The notes under the pieces were generated by a model that saw nothing but the letters and a program-made list of their open reading frames with translations, had not been told where the DNA came from and searched no databases. A stretch of 64,000 bases of DNA from JAKFWF01 sp031374115. GTDB lineage: Bacteria > Pseudomonadota > Alphaproteobacteria > Rhizobiales > Hyphomicrobiaceae. A program made the position numbers and the translations under genes. Positions 9,367 through 17,631 of this stretch are shown here, one piece after another. Location of the stretch: contig JANMNO010000016.1 in NCBI GenBank assembly GCA_031374115.1, forward strand, positions 1 through 64,000, written 5' to 3'. Each line of letters starts with the position of its first letter. Position 1 is the stretch's first letter.

Positions 9367-9909
9367 TTAGACGGCGCTGGATACGGCACGTTCGATGGCT
9401 TCTTCCGCGGTCTTGGGCGGCTCTTTTTCGTAGCGCGGTTTGTTGCCCTTAAGGACGTGGATCAACTCATCGGCCATGGCGATGGCGAGAAGCACCAACC
9501 CGCCACAAAATGCCAATTGGGGGACCCACATCGGCACCGGAACGACGCCCTGGGCCCGATCGTTTGTCAGCCACGAATAGTAAGTGAAGGCCGTCGCATA
9601 CCATGCGAAGTAGATGATGAACCCGAGGCCGATGAGCAACGCAATGACCTCGACGATCTGGCGCTTGCGCCCGGTAATCCGATCAATCAACAGGCCAACG
9701 CGGATCATCTCGCCAGACTTAAACGTATGAGCGAGCCCGAGAAAGCTCATGGCCGCCATCAGCCAAGCGGCGAATTCATCGCCAGCTGGGATGTTGACCC
9801 CGAACTCGCGGCCAATCGACATGATCATCATGATCGCGAAGATTGCGATCAGACATAGCCCGGCTGCATAGCCGGCCCACAGATACATCGCATCCAGAGA
9901 CCGTCGCAT
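9367..9909 (-). CDS. TRAP transporter small permease (DctQ family)
   Basis: 180 residues with four predicted transmembrane helices (about residues 8-30, 43-62, 85-105, 125-150), as in DctQ small subunits. The FLGLAHTFKSGEMIRVGLL segment in the middle is a family feature. The protein stabilises the DctM transport subunit. It lies 9 bases upstream of dctM and 24 bases downstream of the MarR-type regulator gene. Confidence 0.9.
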   Translation of the reverse strand: MRRSLDAMYLWAGYAAGLCLIAIFAIMMIMSIGREFGVNIPAGDEFAAWLMAAMSFLGLAHTFKSGEMIRVGLLIDRITGRKRQIVEVIALLIGLGFIIYFAWYATAFTYYSWLTNDRAQGVVPVPMWVPQLAFCGGLVLLAIAMADELIHVLKGNKPRYEKEPPKTAEEAIERAVSSAV

Positions 9910-9933
9910 ATATCCCCCAAGACTGACCGCACA

Positions 9934-10539
9934 TCATAAACTTGCCGCGGCCCGCGCCGCCTGATCATAGTGACCCGACAACGCGCGCAACAGCGACCCC
10001 AGGTCCGATAGCATCGGATCGGGCAGGCCAGTGGACTTAACAGGACGAACCAGCAAACGCTCACGGACCGCGTGATAGCGATCGCAGGCCTCCGTGCCGC
10101 CTTTGGTCGCAGCGATCAGCTTTTCCTTGCCCAACTTGGTCGAGGTAACGAGGCCGGCAGCAACAAGTTTTTTCACCGCGTAAGTGATGACGTGTGTGTC
10201 CTCGATGCCAAGAACGAGACAAAGATCAGCCAACTTCTTCGGACGCTGGCGATGGCGCACACTGTGTAAAACCAGGACTTCGAGTGGTGAAAGATCAGGC
10301 ACGCCAGCGGCCTCCATGCAGCGTACCATCCAGCGGTGGAATGCATGGACTGCGAGCGACAGACCGAATTCGACTTCTGAAAGTCCCGGCAGCACGCCTG
10401 CTGCAAGATGAGAGGATGATACGATCGGGCCGACTTCATTGCGGGTCAGCGCGGAAATGGCAGCAGCCCGGCGCGCCGCTTTCGGCATCGCCTGATCAAG
10501 CCGTTTCGATCGCTCGCTGCCCATCGTTCCTGCTGTCAT
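9934..10539 (-). CDS. MarR-type winged-helix transcriptional regulator
   Basis: 201 residues. The central winged helix-turn-helix (about residues 85-160) has LSPLEVLVLHSVRHRQRPKKL followed by a recognition helix around DTHVITYAVKKLVAAGLV and a wing around KLGKEKLIAATKGG. It fits the COG5631 subgroup of MarR-like regulators. It is the first gene of the TRAP operon and divergent from the 5-oxoprolinase gene, so it probably controls both through the palindrome in the shared promoter region. Ligand unknown. Confidence 0.82.
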   Translation of the reverse strand: MTAGTMGSERSKRLDQAMPKAARRAAAISALTRNEVGPIVSSSHLAAGVLPGLSEVEFGLSLAVHAFHRWMVRCMEAAGVPDLSPLEVLVLHSVRHRQRPKKLADLCLVLGIEDTHVITYAVKKLVAAGLVTSTKLGKEKLIAATKGGTEACDRYHAVRERLLVRPVKSTGLPDPMLSDLGSLLRALSGHYDQAARAAASL

Positions 10540-10583
10540 GCGAGAGTGTCTATGCCGACAACCTGTGGCGTCATTGATAATTT

Positions 10584-10600
10584 GTCAATATATTGTTGAC
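10584..10600. promoter_or_regulatory. Candidate operator for the MarR-type regulator
   Basis: An inverted repeat GTCAA-N7-TTGAC lies in the 127-base divergent promoter region. A second half-site-like TTGACAATG lies about 40 bases further right, near 10635. The position between regulator and 5-oxoprolinase genes suggests an operator, but binding is inferred. Confidence 0.45.
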
Positions 10601-10666
10601 GTTTTTTGTCCGATGGGCGAATTTCTGGCTGACGTTGACAATGTTTTCAGCCGTGAGGATCATGCC

Positions 10667-13600
10667 ATGACATCCCAACCGTCGAAAACGCGCGCGGGCA
10701 AATGGAATTTCTGGATCGATCGCGGCGGCACATTCACGGACGTCGTAGCGCGCACACCGGCCGGTGACATACTCGCGCGCAAAGTGCTGTCGGAGAACCC
10801 CGGCGTTTATGACGACGCAGCGCTCGAAGGCATCCGGCAGTTCTTAGGCGTCGCGTCCGACGCTTCGATCCCGGCCCACTCGATCGAAACCGTCAAGATG
10901 GGCACCACGGTCGCGACCAACGCGCTGTTGGAGCGCAAAGGCGAACGCACGCTGCTGGTCATTACGCAGGGGCTGAAAGATCAACTGGAGATCGGCTATC
11001 AGGCGCGGCCCGACATCTTCGCCAAGGAGATCATCAAGCCGGAGATGCTCTATACGCGGGTAATCGAGGCGGCCGAGCGCGTGCGCAGCAATGGCGTCGT
11101 GGAGATGCACCTCGATGAAGCCGCCCTGGAGCGCGATCTGCATGCGGCTCTAGCTGGCGACATCAAGTCTGTAGCGTTTGCGTTCATGCACTCGTACGCC
11201 TATCCGGCACATGAAAAGCGCGCCGCCGAAATCGCCCGCAAATTGGGCTTCACCTATGTAGCTGCGAGCCACGAAGTCTCGCCCCTGATCAAGATCGTCG
11301 GACGCGGCGACACCACGGTGGCGGATGCCTACCTGTCGCCAATCCTGCGGCGGTACGTGGATAAGGTTGCTGGAGCATTATCCGCCCCCGGCGGCCGGCT
11401 CCCTGCAGGGGAGTCGCCGGGGGCAAATGTAAAAGTCATGTTCATGGCCTCTTCGGGAGGTCTCACATCTGCCGATTTGTTTCTTGGCCGCGACGCGATT
11501 TTGTCCGGTCCTGCAGGCGGCATCGTCGGCATGGCAGAGACGGCAAAACTGGCTGGCTTCGGCAAAGTCATCGGCTTCGACATGGGCGGCACGTCGACCG
11601 ACGTTTCGCATTTCGCCGGCGACTATGAACGCTCGTTCGAAACCGAGGTCGCGGGCGTGCGCATGCGCGTGCCGATGATGCGCATTCACACGGTCGCAGC
11701 AGGTGGCGGCTCGATCCTCTTTTACGACGGCAACCGTTTCCGCGCCGGTCCTGAAAGCGCAGGGTCGAATCCGGGCCCGAAGTGCTACCGCCGCGGCGGA
11801 CCGCTGACCGTCGCCGACGCCAATGTCATGGTCGGCAAGCTGCAAGCCTCGCTGTTCCCCAAGATCTTCGGACCCAATCGCGACCAGCCGCTCGACGAAG
11901 TAGCGGTGCGCGCGGCATTCGAGGAGATGGCGAGCCGCATCAACGCCGACACCGGTGAGAAGCGCTCGCCCGAGCAAGTTGCCGACGGATTTATCCGCAT
12001 CGCGGTCGAGAATATGGCGAACGCGATTAAGAAGATCTCGGTCCAGCAGGGCTACGACGTCACCGAGTACGCGTTGCAGTGCTTTGGCTCGGCCGGTGGG
12101 CAACACGCATGCCTGATCGCCGACACGCTCGGCATGGAAACGGTGTTGCTGCATCCGCTGTCGGGACTGTTGTCGGCATACGGTATGGGGCTCGCCAACA
12201 TCCGCGCGAGCCGCGAAGAATCGATCGAAACGCTGCTTGATGAAGCAACGCTCGCACGCATCAAGACGCTCGGCACCGAATTGTCGAAGGTAGTGCTCGA
12301 CCAGATCCTCCAGCAGGGCGTCGAGAGCGAGCAGGCAACCGTCACTACACGGGTTCACGTGCGCTACGACGGCACCGACAATGCGCTGCCGGTCGAACTC
12401 GGTACGATCAAAAACATGCGCACCGTGTTCGAAGCCGAGCATCGCCGCCGCTACGGATTTGTCTCGCCGGAGAAGCACGTTTTCGCGGCGACCATAGAAA
12501 TCGAAGCGCAGGGTGGCGGCGCGAGCATCCTGGAGCCCGATCTGCCGATCGATGGCAATGGGATACCCGCCTCGCGCACCACAACGCGGTTCTTTTCCGG
12601 TAACGCCTGGCACGATGCCCCCGTCCATTTCCGCGATGCCTTGAAGCCAGGTCACAAGATCGTCGGCCCGGCGCTCGTGATCGAGCCGCATCAGACTGTT
12701 TCGATCGAACCTGGCTGGAACCTCGAAGTGACGCCGAAAAATCATCTCGTGCTGCGGCGCGTGGTTGCACGCAGCGTCGAACGTCTCGGCGCCAAAGCCG
12801 ACCCGATGTTGCTTGAAGTCTTCAATAACCTTTTCATGTCGATTGCCGAACAGATGGGCGAAGCACTGCGCAACACCGCACAGTCCGTCAACATCAAAGA
12901 GCGGCTCGACTTCTCGTGCGCGGTGTTCGATTCAACCGGCGCGCTCGTCGCCAACGCGCCGCACATGCCGGTGCACCTGGGCTCGATGGACAAGTCCGTC
13001 GAAACGATCATTGCCATGAACAAGGGCACGATGAAGCCCGGCGACGTATACATGCTGAATGCGCCTTACAACGGCGGCACGCATCTGCCCGACATCACGG
13101 TGGTAACCCCTGTGTTCGCGCCATCTTTGATGGCGCCCGGCGACTCCCCTGCGGGGAGCCGGCCGCCGGGCGCGGGAAGACTGTCCCAGGCGGCCGGCTC
13201 CGCGACAGCGGAGTCGACTTGGACCAGCAAAGACCCGGCCGCCGGAGACGGAGCACCGCGCCAGCCCTTCTCCTCCCCCCTTGAGGGGGAGGAAGATGCG
13301 GCTCGAATTTTCCACCTTCAGGAAAATTCGAACTTGCCGCATCAGGCGGGGGGTATGGCCGCCACAGCCAATGCCGGACAAGCTACCCCCCACCCCGGCC
13401 CTCCCCCTCAAGGGGAGAGGGAGGGAACACATCAGCAGGGAGCGGGGGCGCATCCCGCAATTCTTTTCTACGTCGCAAGCCGTGGCCATCACGAGGACAT
13501 TGGTGGACTGACGCCCGGTTCGATGACGCCGAAGGCAACCCACATCGACGAAGAGGGCGTCTACATCGACAACTTTAAGCTCGTCGATCAGGGCCGCTTC

Positions 13601-14665
13601 CTCGAAGCCGAAACGCACGCGATGCTATCAGGCGCCAGGTATCCCGCACGGCGCCCCGACAAGAACATCGCCGATCTGAAAGCGCATGTCGCCGCCAACG
13701 CACGCGGCATGGCGGAACTCGACAAGATGGTCCATCACTTTGGGCTCGACGTCGTGCGCGCCTACATGAACCACGTGCAGGATAACGCCGAGGAGAGCGT
13801 GCGCCGGCTGTTGTCGCGTCTGAAAGACGGTCACTTCCGCGTCGAGATGGATCAGGGAACGCACGTCGAAGTACGCATCACCGTCGATCAGAAAAACCGT
13901 TCGGCGGTCGTGGATTTCACTGGCACCAGTCCGTCACCGGCGAACAACTTCAATGCTCCGGCGCCGATCACGCGAGCTGCGACCCTCTACGTGTTCCGCA
14001 TCATGTGCGACGAGCACATCCCGATGAACGCAGGTTGCCTCAAGCCGATCACGCTGAACATTCCAGCAGGCTCGATGCTGGCTCCTGTTTATCCGGCGGC
14101 CGTTGTCGCGGGCAACGTCGAGACTAGCCAGATCGTCACCAACTGCCTGTTGGCGGCGCTCGGCGCTATGGGGCCGAGCCAAGGCACGATGAACAACCTG
14201 ACGTTCGGCAACGACCGCGTGCAGTACTATGAGACCATCTGCTCGGGCTCGCCTGCCGGTTACTTCTCCGATGGGCGCGGATTCAACGGGACATCGGGCG
14301 TGCACGTTCATATGACCAACACGCGGCTCACCGATCCCGAAATCCTGGAGCTGCGCTATCCAGTGTTGCTCGAGACCTTCGGTATTCGGCGCGGATCGGG
14401 TGGCGTCGGCAAATGGCGCGCAGGCGATGGCACCTACCGCCGCATCCGTTTCCTCGAACGCATGGATTGCGCGATCCTGTCGGGCTACCGGCGGGTGCGT
14501 CCGTTCGGGCTTGATGGCGGAGCACCGGGGCAATGCGGCCGCAACGCCGTTCGGCGCTTATCCGGCGTCGAGGAGGAACTGCAAGGCTGTGACCAGACCA
14601 TATTGGAGATCGGTGAAGCCATCATCATCGAAACGCCAACCGGAGGTGGGGTCGGCCACGCCTGA
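10667..14665 (+). CDS. 5-oxoprolinase (ATP-dependent), fused HyuA-HyuB domains, with in-frame repeat insertions
   Basis: 1332 residues from the ATG at 10667, where WIDRGGTFTDVVA starts the hydantoinase A-type ATPase domain. HyuA covers about residues 10-700 (GFDMGGTSTDVS near 305; TVAAGGGSI near 345). HyuB covers about 710-1320 (FSCAVFD, NAPYNGGTHLPDITVVTP, FYVASRGHHEDIGG). The enzyme hydrolyses 5-oxo-L-proline to glutamate with ATP; hydantoinase activity is the alternative. Two segments do not resemble the family: residues about 240-253, and about 820-930 between VTPVF and ILFYVASRG. Both coincide with GC-rich palindromic repeats read in frame. Removing them gives about 1,210 residues, near the usual bacterial length. 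Activity of this copy is untested. Confidence 0.9.
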   Translation: MTSQPSKTRAGKWNFWIDRGGTFTDVVARTPAGDILARKVLSENPGVYDDAALEGIRQFLGVASDASIPAHSIETVKMGTTVATNALLERKGERTLLVITQGLKDQLEIGYQARPDIFAKEIIKPEMLYTRVIEAAERVRSNGVVEMHLDEAALERDLHAALAGDIKSVAFAFMHSYAYPAHEKRAAEIARKLGFTYVAASHEVSPLIKIVGRGDTTVADAYLSPILRRYVDKVAGALSAPGGRLPAGESPGANVKVMFMASSGGLTSADLFLGRDAILSGPAGGIVGMAETAKLAGFGKVIGFDMGGTSTDVSHFAGDYERSFETEVAGVRMRVPMMRIHTVAAGGGSILFYDGNRFRAGPESAGSNPGPKCYRRGGPLTVADANVMVGKLQASLFPKIFGPNRDQPLDEVAVRAAFEEMASRINADTGEKRSPEQVADGFIRIAVENMANAIKKISVQQGYDVTEYALQCFGSAGGQHACLIADTLGMETVLLHPLSGLLSAYGMGLANIRASREESIETLLDEATLARIKTLGTELSKVVLDQILQQGVESEQATVTTRVHVRYDGTDNALPVELGTIKNMRTVFEAEHRRRYGFVSPEKHVFAATIEIEAQGGGASILEPDLPIDGNGIPASRTTTRFFSGNAWHDAPVHFRDALKPGHKIVGPALVIEPHQTVSIEPGWNLEVTPKNHLVLRRVVARSVERLGAKADPMLLEVFNNLFMSIAEQMGEALRNTAQSVNIKERLDFSCAVFDSTGALVANAPHMPVHLGSMDKSVETIIAMNKGTMKPGDVYMLNAPYNGGTHLPDITVVTPVFAPSLMAPGDSPAGSRPPGAGRLSQAAGSATAESTWTSKDPAAGDGAPRQPFSSPLEGEEDAARIFHLQENSNLPHQAGGMAATANAGQATPHPGPPPQGEREGTHQQGAGAHPAILFYVASRGHHEDIGGLTPGSMTPKATHIDEEGVYIDNFKLVDQGRFLEAETHAMLSGARYPARRPDKNIADLKAHVAANARGMAELDKMVHHFGLDVVRAYMNHVQDNAEESVRRLLSRLKDGHFRVEMDQGTHVEVRITVDQKNRSAVVDFTGTSPSPANNFNAPAPITRAATLYVFRIMCDEHIPMNAGCLKPITLNIPAGSMLAPVYPAAVVAGNVETSQIVTNCLLAALGAMGPSQGTMNNLTFGNDRVQYYETICSGSPAGYFSDGRGFNGTSGVHVHMTNTRLTDPEILELRYPVLLETFGIRRGSGGVGKWRAGDGTYRRIRFLERMDCAILSGYRRVRPFGLDGGAPGQCGRNAVRRLSGVEEELQGCDQTILEIGEAIIIETPTGGGVGHA
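11384..11424. repeat. 41-bp palindromic repeat, copy A1, inside the 5-oxoprolinase gene
   Basis: A perfect 10-bp outer stem (GCCCCCGGCG at 11384-11393 with CGCCGGGGGC at 11415-11424) surrounds an inner CTCCC/GGGAG stem. It is read in frame as a Pro/Gly-rich insert. Copy A2 at 13133-13173 has the same 41-bp length in inverted orientation and differs at three positions, two of which form a compensatory pair. Confidence 0.85.
13133..13173. repeat. 41-bp palindromic repeat, copy A2, inside the 5-oxoprolinase gene
   Basis: Inverted copy of A1. Stem GCGCCCGGCG (13133-13142) pairs with CGCCGGGCGC (13164-13173). Relative to A1 the third stem base and its partner have both changed, which keeps the pairing. 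Confidence 0.85.
13190..13217. repeat. Diverged third copy (A3) of the palindromic repeat
   Basis: GCGGCCGGCTCC and GGAGTCG flank a short hairpin (CTCCGC, loop GACA, GCGGAG at 13198-13213), in the same orientation as A1. The outer stem is lost. A further fragment, CCCGGCCGCCGG, follows near 13234. Confidence 0.6.
13272..13417. repeat. Composite hairpin element (B) inside the 5-oxoprolinase gene
   Basis: Three hairpins in succession: CCTCCCCC/GGGGGAGG (13272-13292), a long stem pairing 13295-13313 with 13321-13343 (19 bp with a four-base bulge), and CTCCCC/GGGGAG (13401-13417). The first and last are related C-rich arms around CTTGA/CTCAA. The layout suggests a miniature mobile or REP-like unit with terminal inverted repeats. 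All of it is translated without a stop codon. Confidence 0.7.
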
Positions 14666-14785
14666 AACGCAATCAGGCAACAAAAAAGCCGCCAGTATCT
14701 TGGAAGCAGATCAACTACGAGATACGGTCCGCCCCGGTTCCGTTAAAACCCCATATTTCGCCAATCCAACCAGGAGTTACGTAGC

Positions 14786-15274
14786 ATGGCCATTCAAGTC
14801 GGCGACAAGCTGCCAGAGACGACCTTCACCGTGATGGGCGAAGACGGTCCGAAACCGATCACCACGAGCGAGATGTTCAGCGGTAAGAAGGTCGCATTGT
14901 TCGCCGTGCCAGGTGCCTACACGCCGACATGCAGCAAGCAGCACATGCCGGGCTTCGTTGCCAATTCGGCCGAGTTCAAGGGCAAAGGCATAGACGCGAT
15001 CGCCTGCACAGCCGTCAACGACATTTTCGTCCTGACGAACTGGGCGAAAGACACTGGCGCCGAAGGAAAAATCACCATGCTTGCCGATGGTAGCGCCGAT
15101 TTCGCCAAGAAGCTTGGTCTTGACATCGATCTCAACACTCGCGGCCTGGGCGTACGTTCTAAGCGCTACTCGATGGTCGTCGACAATGGCGTCGTTTCAG
15201 TCTTGAACATCGAGGATGCTCCCCCGCAACACGACAAGTCGAGCGCCACAACGCTTCTATCCTGCAAATTCTGA
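14786..15274 (+). CDS. Peroxiredoxin, Prx5 type
   Basis: 162 residues. The peroxidatic cysteine is Cys49 in PGAYTPTCSKQH, the PxxxTxxC motif of Prx5-type peroxiredoxins. Other cysteines are Cys74 and Cys160; the last, near the C-terminus in LLSCKF, is a candidate resolving residue. The GKKVALFAVPGA strand and the CTAVNDIFVLTNWAKD segment are characteristic. It reduces H2O2 and alkyl hydroperoxides using glutathione, glutaredoxin or thioredoxin. A GGAGT RBS lies about 10 bases upstream. The gene is preceded by a 120-base gap after the 5-oxoprolinase gene and probably has its own promoter. Confidence 0.93.
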   Translation: MAIQVGDKLPETTFTVMGEDGPKPITTSEMFSGKKVALFAVPGAYTPTCSKQHMPGFVANSAEFKGKGIDAIACTAVNDIFVLTNWAKDTGAEGKITMLADGSADFAKKLGLDIDLNTRGLGVRSKRYSMVVDNGVVSVLNIEDAPPQHDKSSATTLLSCKF

Positions 15275-15285
15275 GCTGTTGATGA

Positions 15286-15312
15286 GCGGGCGGTGGCTTA
15301 TCTGCCGCCCGC
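15286..15312. terminator. Hairpin between convergent peroxiredoxin and thioesterase genes
   Basis: GCGGGCGG (15286-15293) and CCGCCCGC (15305-15312) form a perfect 8-bp stem spanning the thioesterase stop codon. It may end both transcripts; no strong T tract is visible. Confidence 0.4.
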
Positions 15313-15879
15313 GTTGCTGGTTTCGACGGCATTCGATCCAGCGCGGATCAATTCGTCGGACCGCAAAAAAGCTTCGACATCGGGCGCGATCGGCGGGGCC
15401 GTGACATCGGCGCCAACCTCTTGGAGCAACCGCTCGATCGGCAGGAAAGCTTTCGTTCGCCGATCGTATATTCCGCCCTTGAACATTGCACGCGACGCGA
15501 CCTGACCAGAACGCGGGCCGGTGGAGAAACGCAGCACTTGCTCCATCACGACCGTGACGTCGGTCCAAGCCAACAGCCGGGTTTCGAGATCGAACTTATC
15601 GAACACGCGCAACTCGCGCCGGAACCGGATAGCAATGCCGCTGGCGATCGGCGTCCAGCGCCGCTTTATGAGAACTTTCCACAGACCGGTGCGGACCATA
15701 AAATCGAGCCGTCCGAGATCCATGATCGTCAGATAACGCCCGTTGTTCATATGCAAAGACAGGTCGAGATCGGTGGGCCAAACCCGAAAACTCAAACGCG
15801 ATACTTCATCGGGCTGCGTCAGTGATGGCCGAAACCACGCCGTCGCCAAGTACCAGATCAATCGAATCCATAGGTTCAT
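15298..15879 (-). CDS. Hotdog-fold acyl-CoA thioesterase-like protein (THEM6-like)
   Basis: 193 residues from the ATG at 15879 (MNLWIRLIW). The N-terminal helix is hydrophobic and may anchor the protein. The hotdog domain follows (about residues 30-165) with LSLHMNNGRYLTIMDLGR, the HxNN(G)xY-type active-site region of 4HBT/THEM6-like proteins. Hydrolysis of an acyl-CoA is inferred; the substrate is unknown. The ATG at 15942 would add 21 residues with no hydrophobic or conserved character. It reads in the same direction as the aminotransferase gene upstream (79-base gap). Confidence 0.75.
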   Translation of the reverse strand: MNLWIRLIWYLATAWFRPSLTQPDEVSRLSFRVWPTDLDLSLHMNNGRYLTIMDLGRLDFMVRTGLWKVLIKRRWTPIASGIAIRFRRELRVFDKFDLETRLLAWTDVTVVMEQVLRFSTGPRSGQVASRAMFKGGIYDRRTKAFLPIERLLQEVGADVTAPPIAPDVEAFLRSDELIRAGSNAVETSNAGGR

Positions 15880-15957
15880 GCATTGGGTTCCCTGCTCTAT
15901 TCGTGCGGGTACCGCTACAAGTGGTTTGCAGCAAGGGCGCAAAGTTGCACAGGATGA

Positions 15958-17091
15958 TCACCACTTCGTGTCAAGCCTCGACGCATCGGCGAGCGCTAAC
16001 GGTAGTGTCTCGGCGAAGATCGCAAGATCGGCTGGCAATCCCGCACTGACACGAATGCAACGATCCATCGGTGCGACGCCCGGCATGCGAACGAACACGT
16101 CGCGCGCGATCAAGGCGTTCAAAACGCGCTTGGCGAACGCACCATCTCGCTTGCAGTCGATGGCGACGAAGTTGGTTGCCGACGGCAATGCCTCGAGGCC
16201 GTTGTGCGATGCGATTTCTGCGATGCGCACTTTCGATGCCGAGACTTTCGCTACCACATGGCGCAGGTACGCTTGATCCTTGATCGCGGCCAGTGCGCCC
16301 GCCTGCGCAATGCGTGACACGCCGAAATGATTACGGATCTTGTCAAAGCTCTTAATGACGTTGGCCTCGCCCAGGATGTAGCCGATGCGCGCGCCGGCCA
16401 TCCCGTATGCCTTCGAGAACGTGCGAAAGCGCAGCACCTGAGGGTTGTTCATATCAAGTTTCGGCAACACGTCCTCGGGTGCAAAATCGCCGTATGCTTC
16501 GTCCAGGCACAGCACCGCCCCTGGCGGCAAACGATCGATGAAACTTTGAATGTCGGACGCCGGCCACCACGACCCCATCGGGTTGTCCGGATTTGACAGA
16601 TAGATCATCCGGGCATTTTCGGCACGCGCGAGGGCGAGCAAGGCCTCCGGATTTTCGCGATCGTTTTTGTAGGGCGCAAAGACCAAGCGGCCGCCGTATC
16701 CCGTTACGTGGAAATTGAAGGTCGGGTACGCGCCGCGCGACGTGGCCACCACCTCGCCCGGATCGAGGAACAGCCGCACAGCATAACCGAACATGCCGTC
16801 GATGCCTTCGCCGACCATGACGTTGCCGGGGGTGACGCCGTGGTGAGCTGCGATTGCCACCTTGAGATCGTGATTTTCCGGGTCACAGTACATCCACACG
16901 TCGGCAGCTTCCGCTGCCATCGCCGCAATAGCCCTTGGCGACGGGCCGAACACGCTCTCGTTGGCGCCAATGCGGGCCCGAAACTTTGCGCCGCGCGCTC
17001 GCTCCTGCGCCTCGGGTCCGACGAATGGCACAGTCGAGGGCAAATCGGTGCACAGAGTAGCTTGGCGTGGCGCGGGGATACGCTGTTGCAC
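15958..17091 (-). CDS. PLP-dependent aminotransferase, histidinol-phosphate aminotransferase-like
   Basis: 377 residues, fold type I. The Schiff-base lysine is in FRTFSKAYGMAGARIGY (about residue 232), with the substrate-phosphate pattern typical of HisC-like enzymes, plus NPDNPMG and LDEAYGDF. HisC converts imidazole-acetol phosphate to histidinol phosphate, but many paralogues act on aromatic or other amino acids. No other his genes are nearby, so the physiological substrate is left open. DUF1489 lies 63 bases upstream on the same strand. Confidence 0.85.
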   Translation of the reverse strand: MQQRIPAPRQATLCTDLPSTVPFVGPEAQERARGAKFRARIGANESVFGPSPRAIAAMAAEAADVWMYCDPENHDLKVAIAAHHGVTPGNVMVGEGIDGMFGYAVRLFLDPGEVVATSRGAYPTFNFHVTGYGGRLVFAPYKNDRENPEALLALARAENARMIYLSNPDNPMGSWWPASDIQSFIDRLPPGAVLCLDEAYGDFAPEDVLPKLDMNNPQVLRFRTFSKAYGMAGARIGYILGEANVIKSFDKIRNHFGVSRIAQAGALAAIKDQAYLRHVVAKVSASKVRIAEIASHNGLEALPSATNFVAIDCKRDGAFAKRVLNALIARDVFVRMPGVAPMDRCIRVSAGLPADLAIFAETLPLALADASRLDTKW

Positions 17092-17154
17092 GAGAGTGAA
17101 CTCCTGGAGGCTGCCAGCATTGTCAGCGCAGTTCTTAGCGGCAGCCAGCTACGC

Positions 17155-17595
17155 TTACAACAGGCCTAGGTCGGCTAGGTCCTTGCGCATTTTCGGCGGC
17201 AGTTTCGTTACGCTATCACGCGCACTGCCAGTGAGATCAGCCGGTGCGTCATCGGCCGTCAGATAGCGCCAACCTTGAAATGCCTTGCGAACGGCTGGGC
17301 GCACCGGGATCAATTTTGCGTCGAGTATGAATAGACAACAAGGCGTGCCGTCGTCCTTTGTGCCGCTATCGAACCCAGTGATCTGCTGGCGCACCTGAAT
17401 GATCCCCTTGATCACCCAGTACAGCGAGCCTTTCCCGGCGATCTCGTCCTGGCGCTTGGGCGCCATGCGCGTGGTGTGAAACAGGCGCGGCACCTGATAC
17501 GCCCGCTTCTGCTCGGCGAGGCGGCCGCGCTGCCAATGCGCCAAGTCGTCGATGCTCTCCGCGCCGACGCACAGCTTGATGATGTGAAGCGTCAT
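17155..17595 (-). CDS. DUF1489 family protein
   Basis: 146 residues. It begins MTLHIIKLCVGAESIDDL and contains RLFHTTRMAPKR and GSLYWVIKG, all recognisable for DUF1489, a small family largely restricted to Alphaproteobacteria. No catalytic motif is known. It lies 36 bases downstream of the methyltransferase/ATP-grasp fusion gene on the same strand, so the two may be cotranscribed. Confidence 0.82.
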   Translation of the reverse strand: MTLHIIKLCVGAESIDDLAHWQRGRLAEQKRAYQVPRLFHTTRMAPKRQDEIAGKGSLYWVIKGIIQVRQQITGFDSGTKDDGTPCCLFILDAKLIPVRPAVRKAFQGWRYLTADDAPADLTGSARDSVTKLPPKMRKDLADLGLL

Positions 17596-17631
17596 CCGTC
17601 CGCTCGTCTCCCCTGTGGCGTCAAGTAATCA

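Noticed and set aside
11378..12745. Minus-strand open frame opposite 5-oxoprolinase
   Set aside because: An antisense shadow; no RBS, and composition typical of a complement frame.
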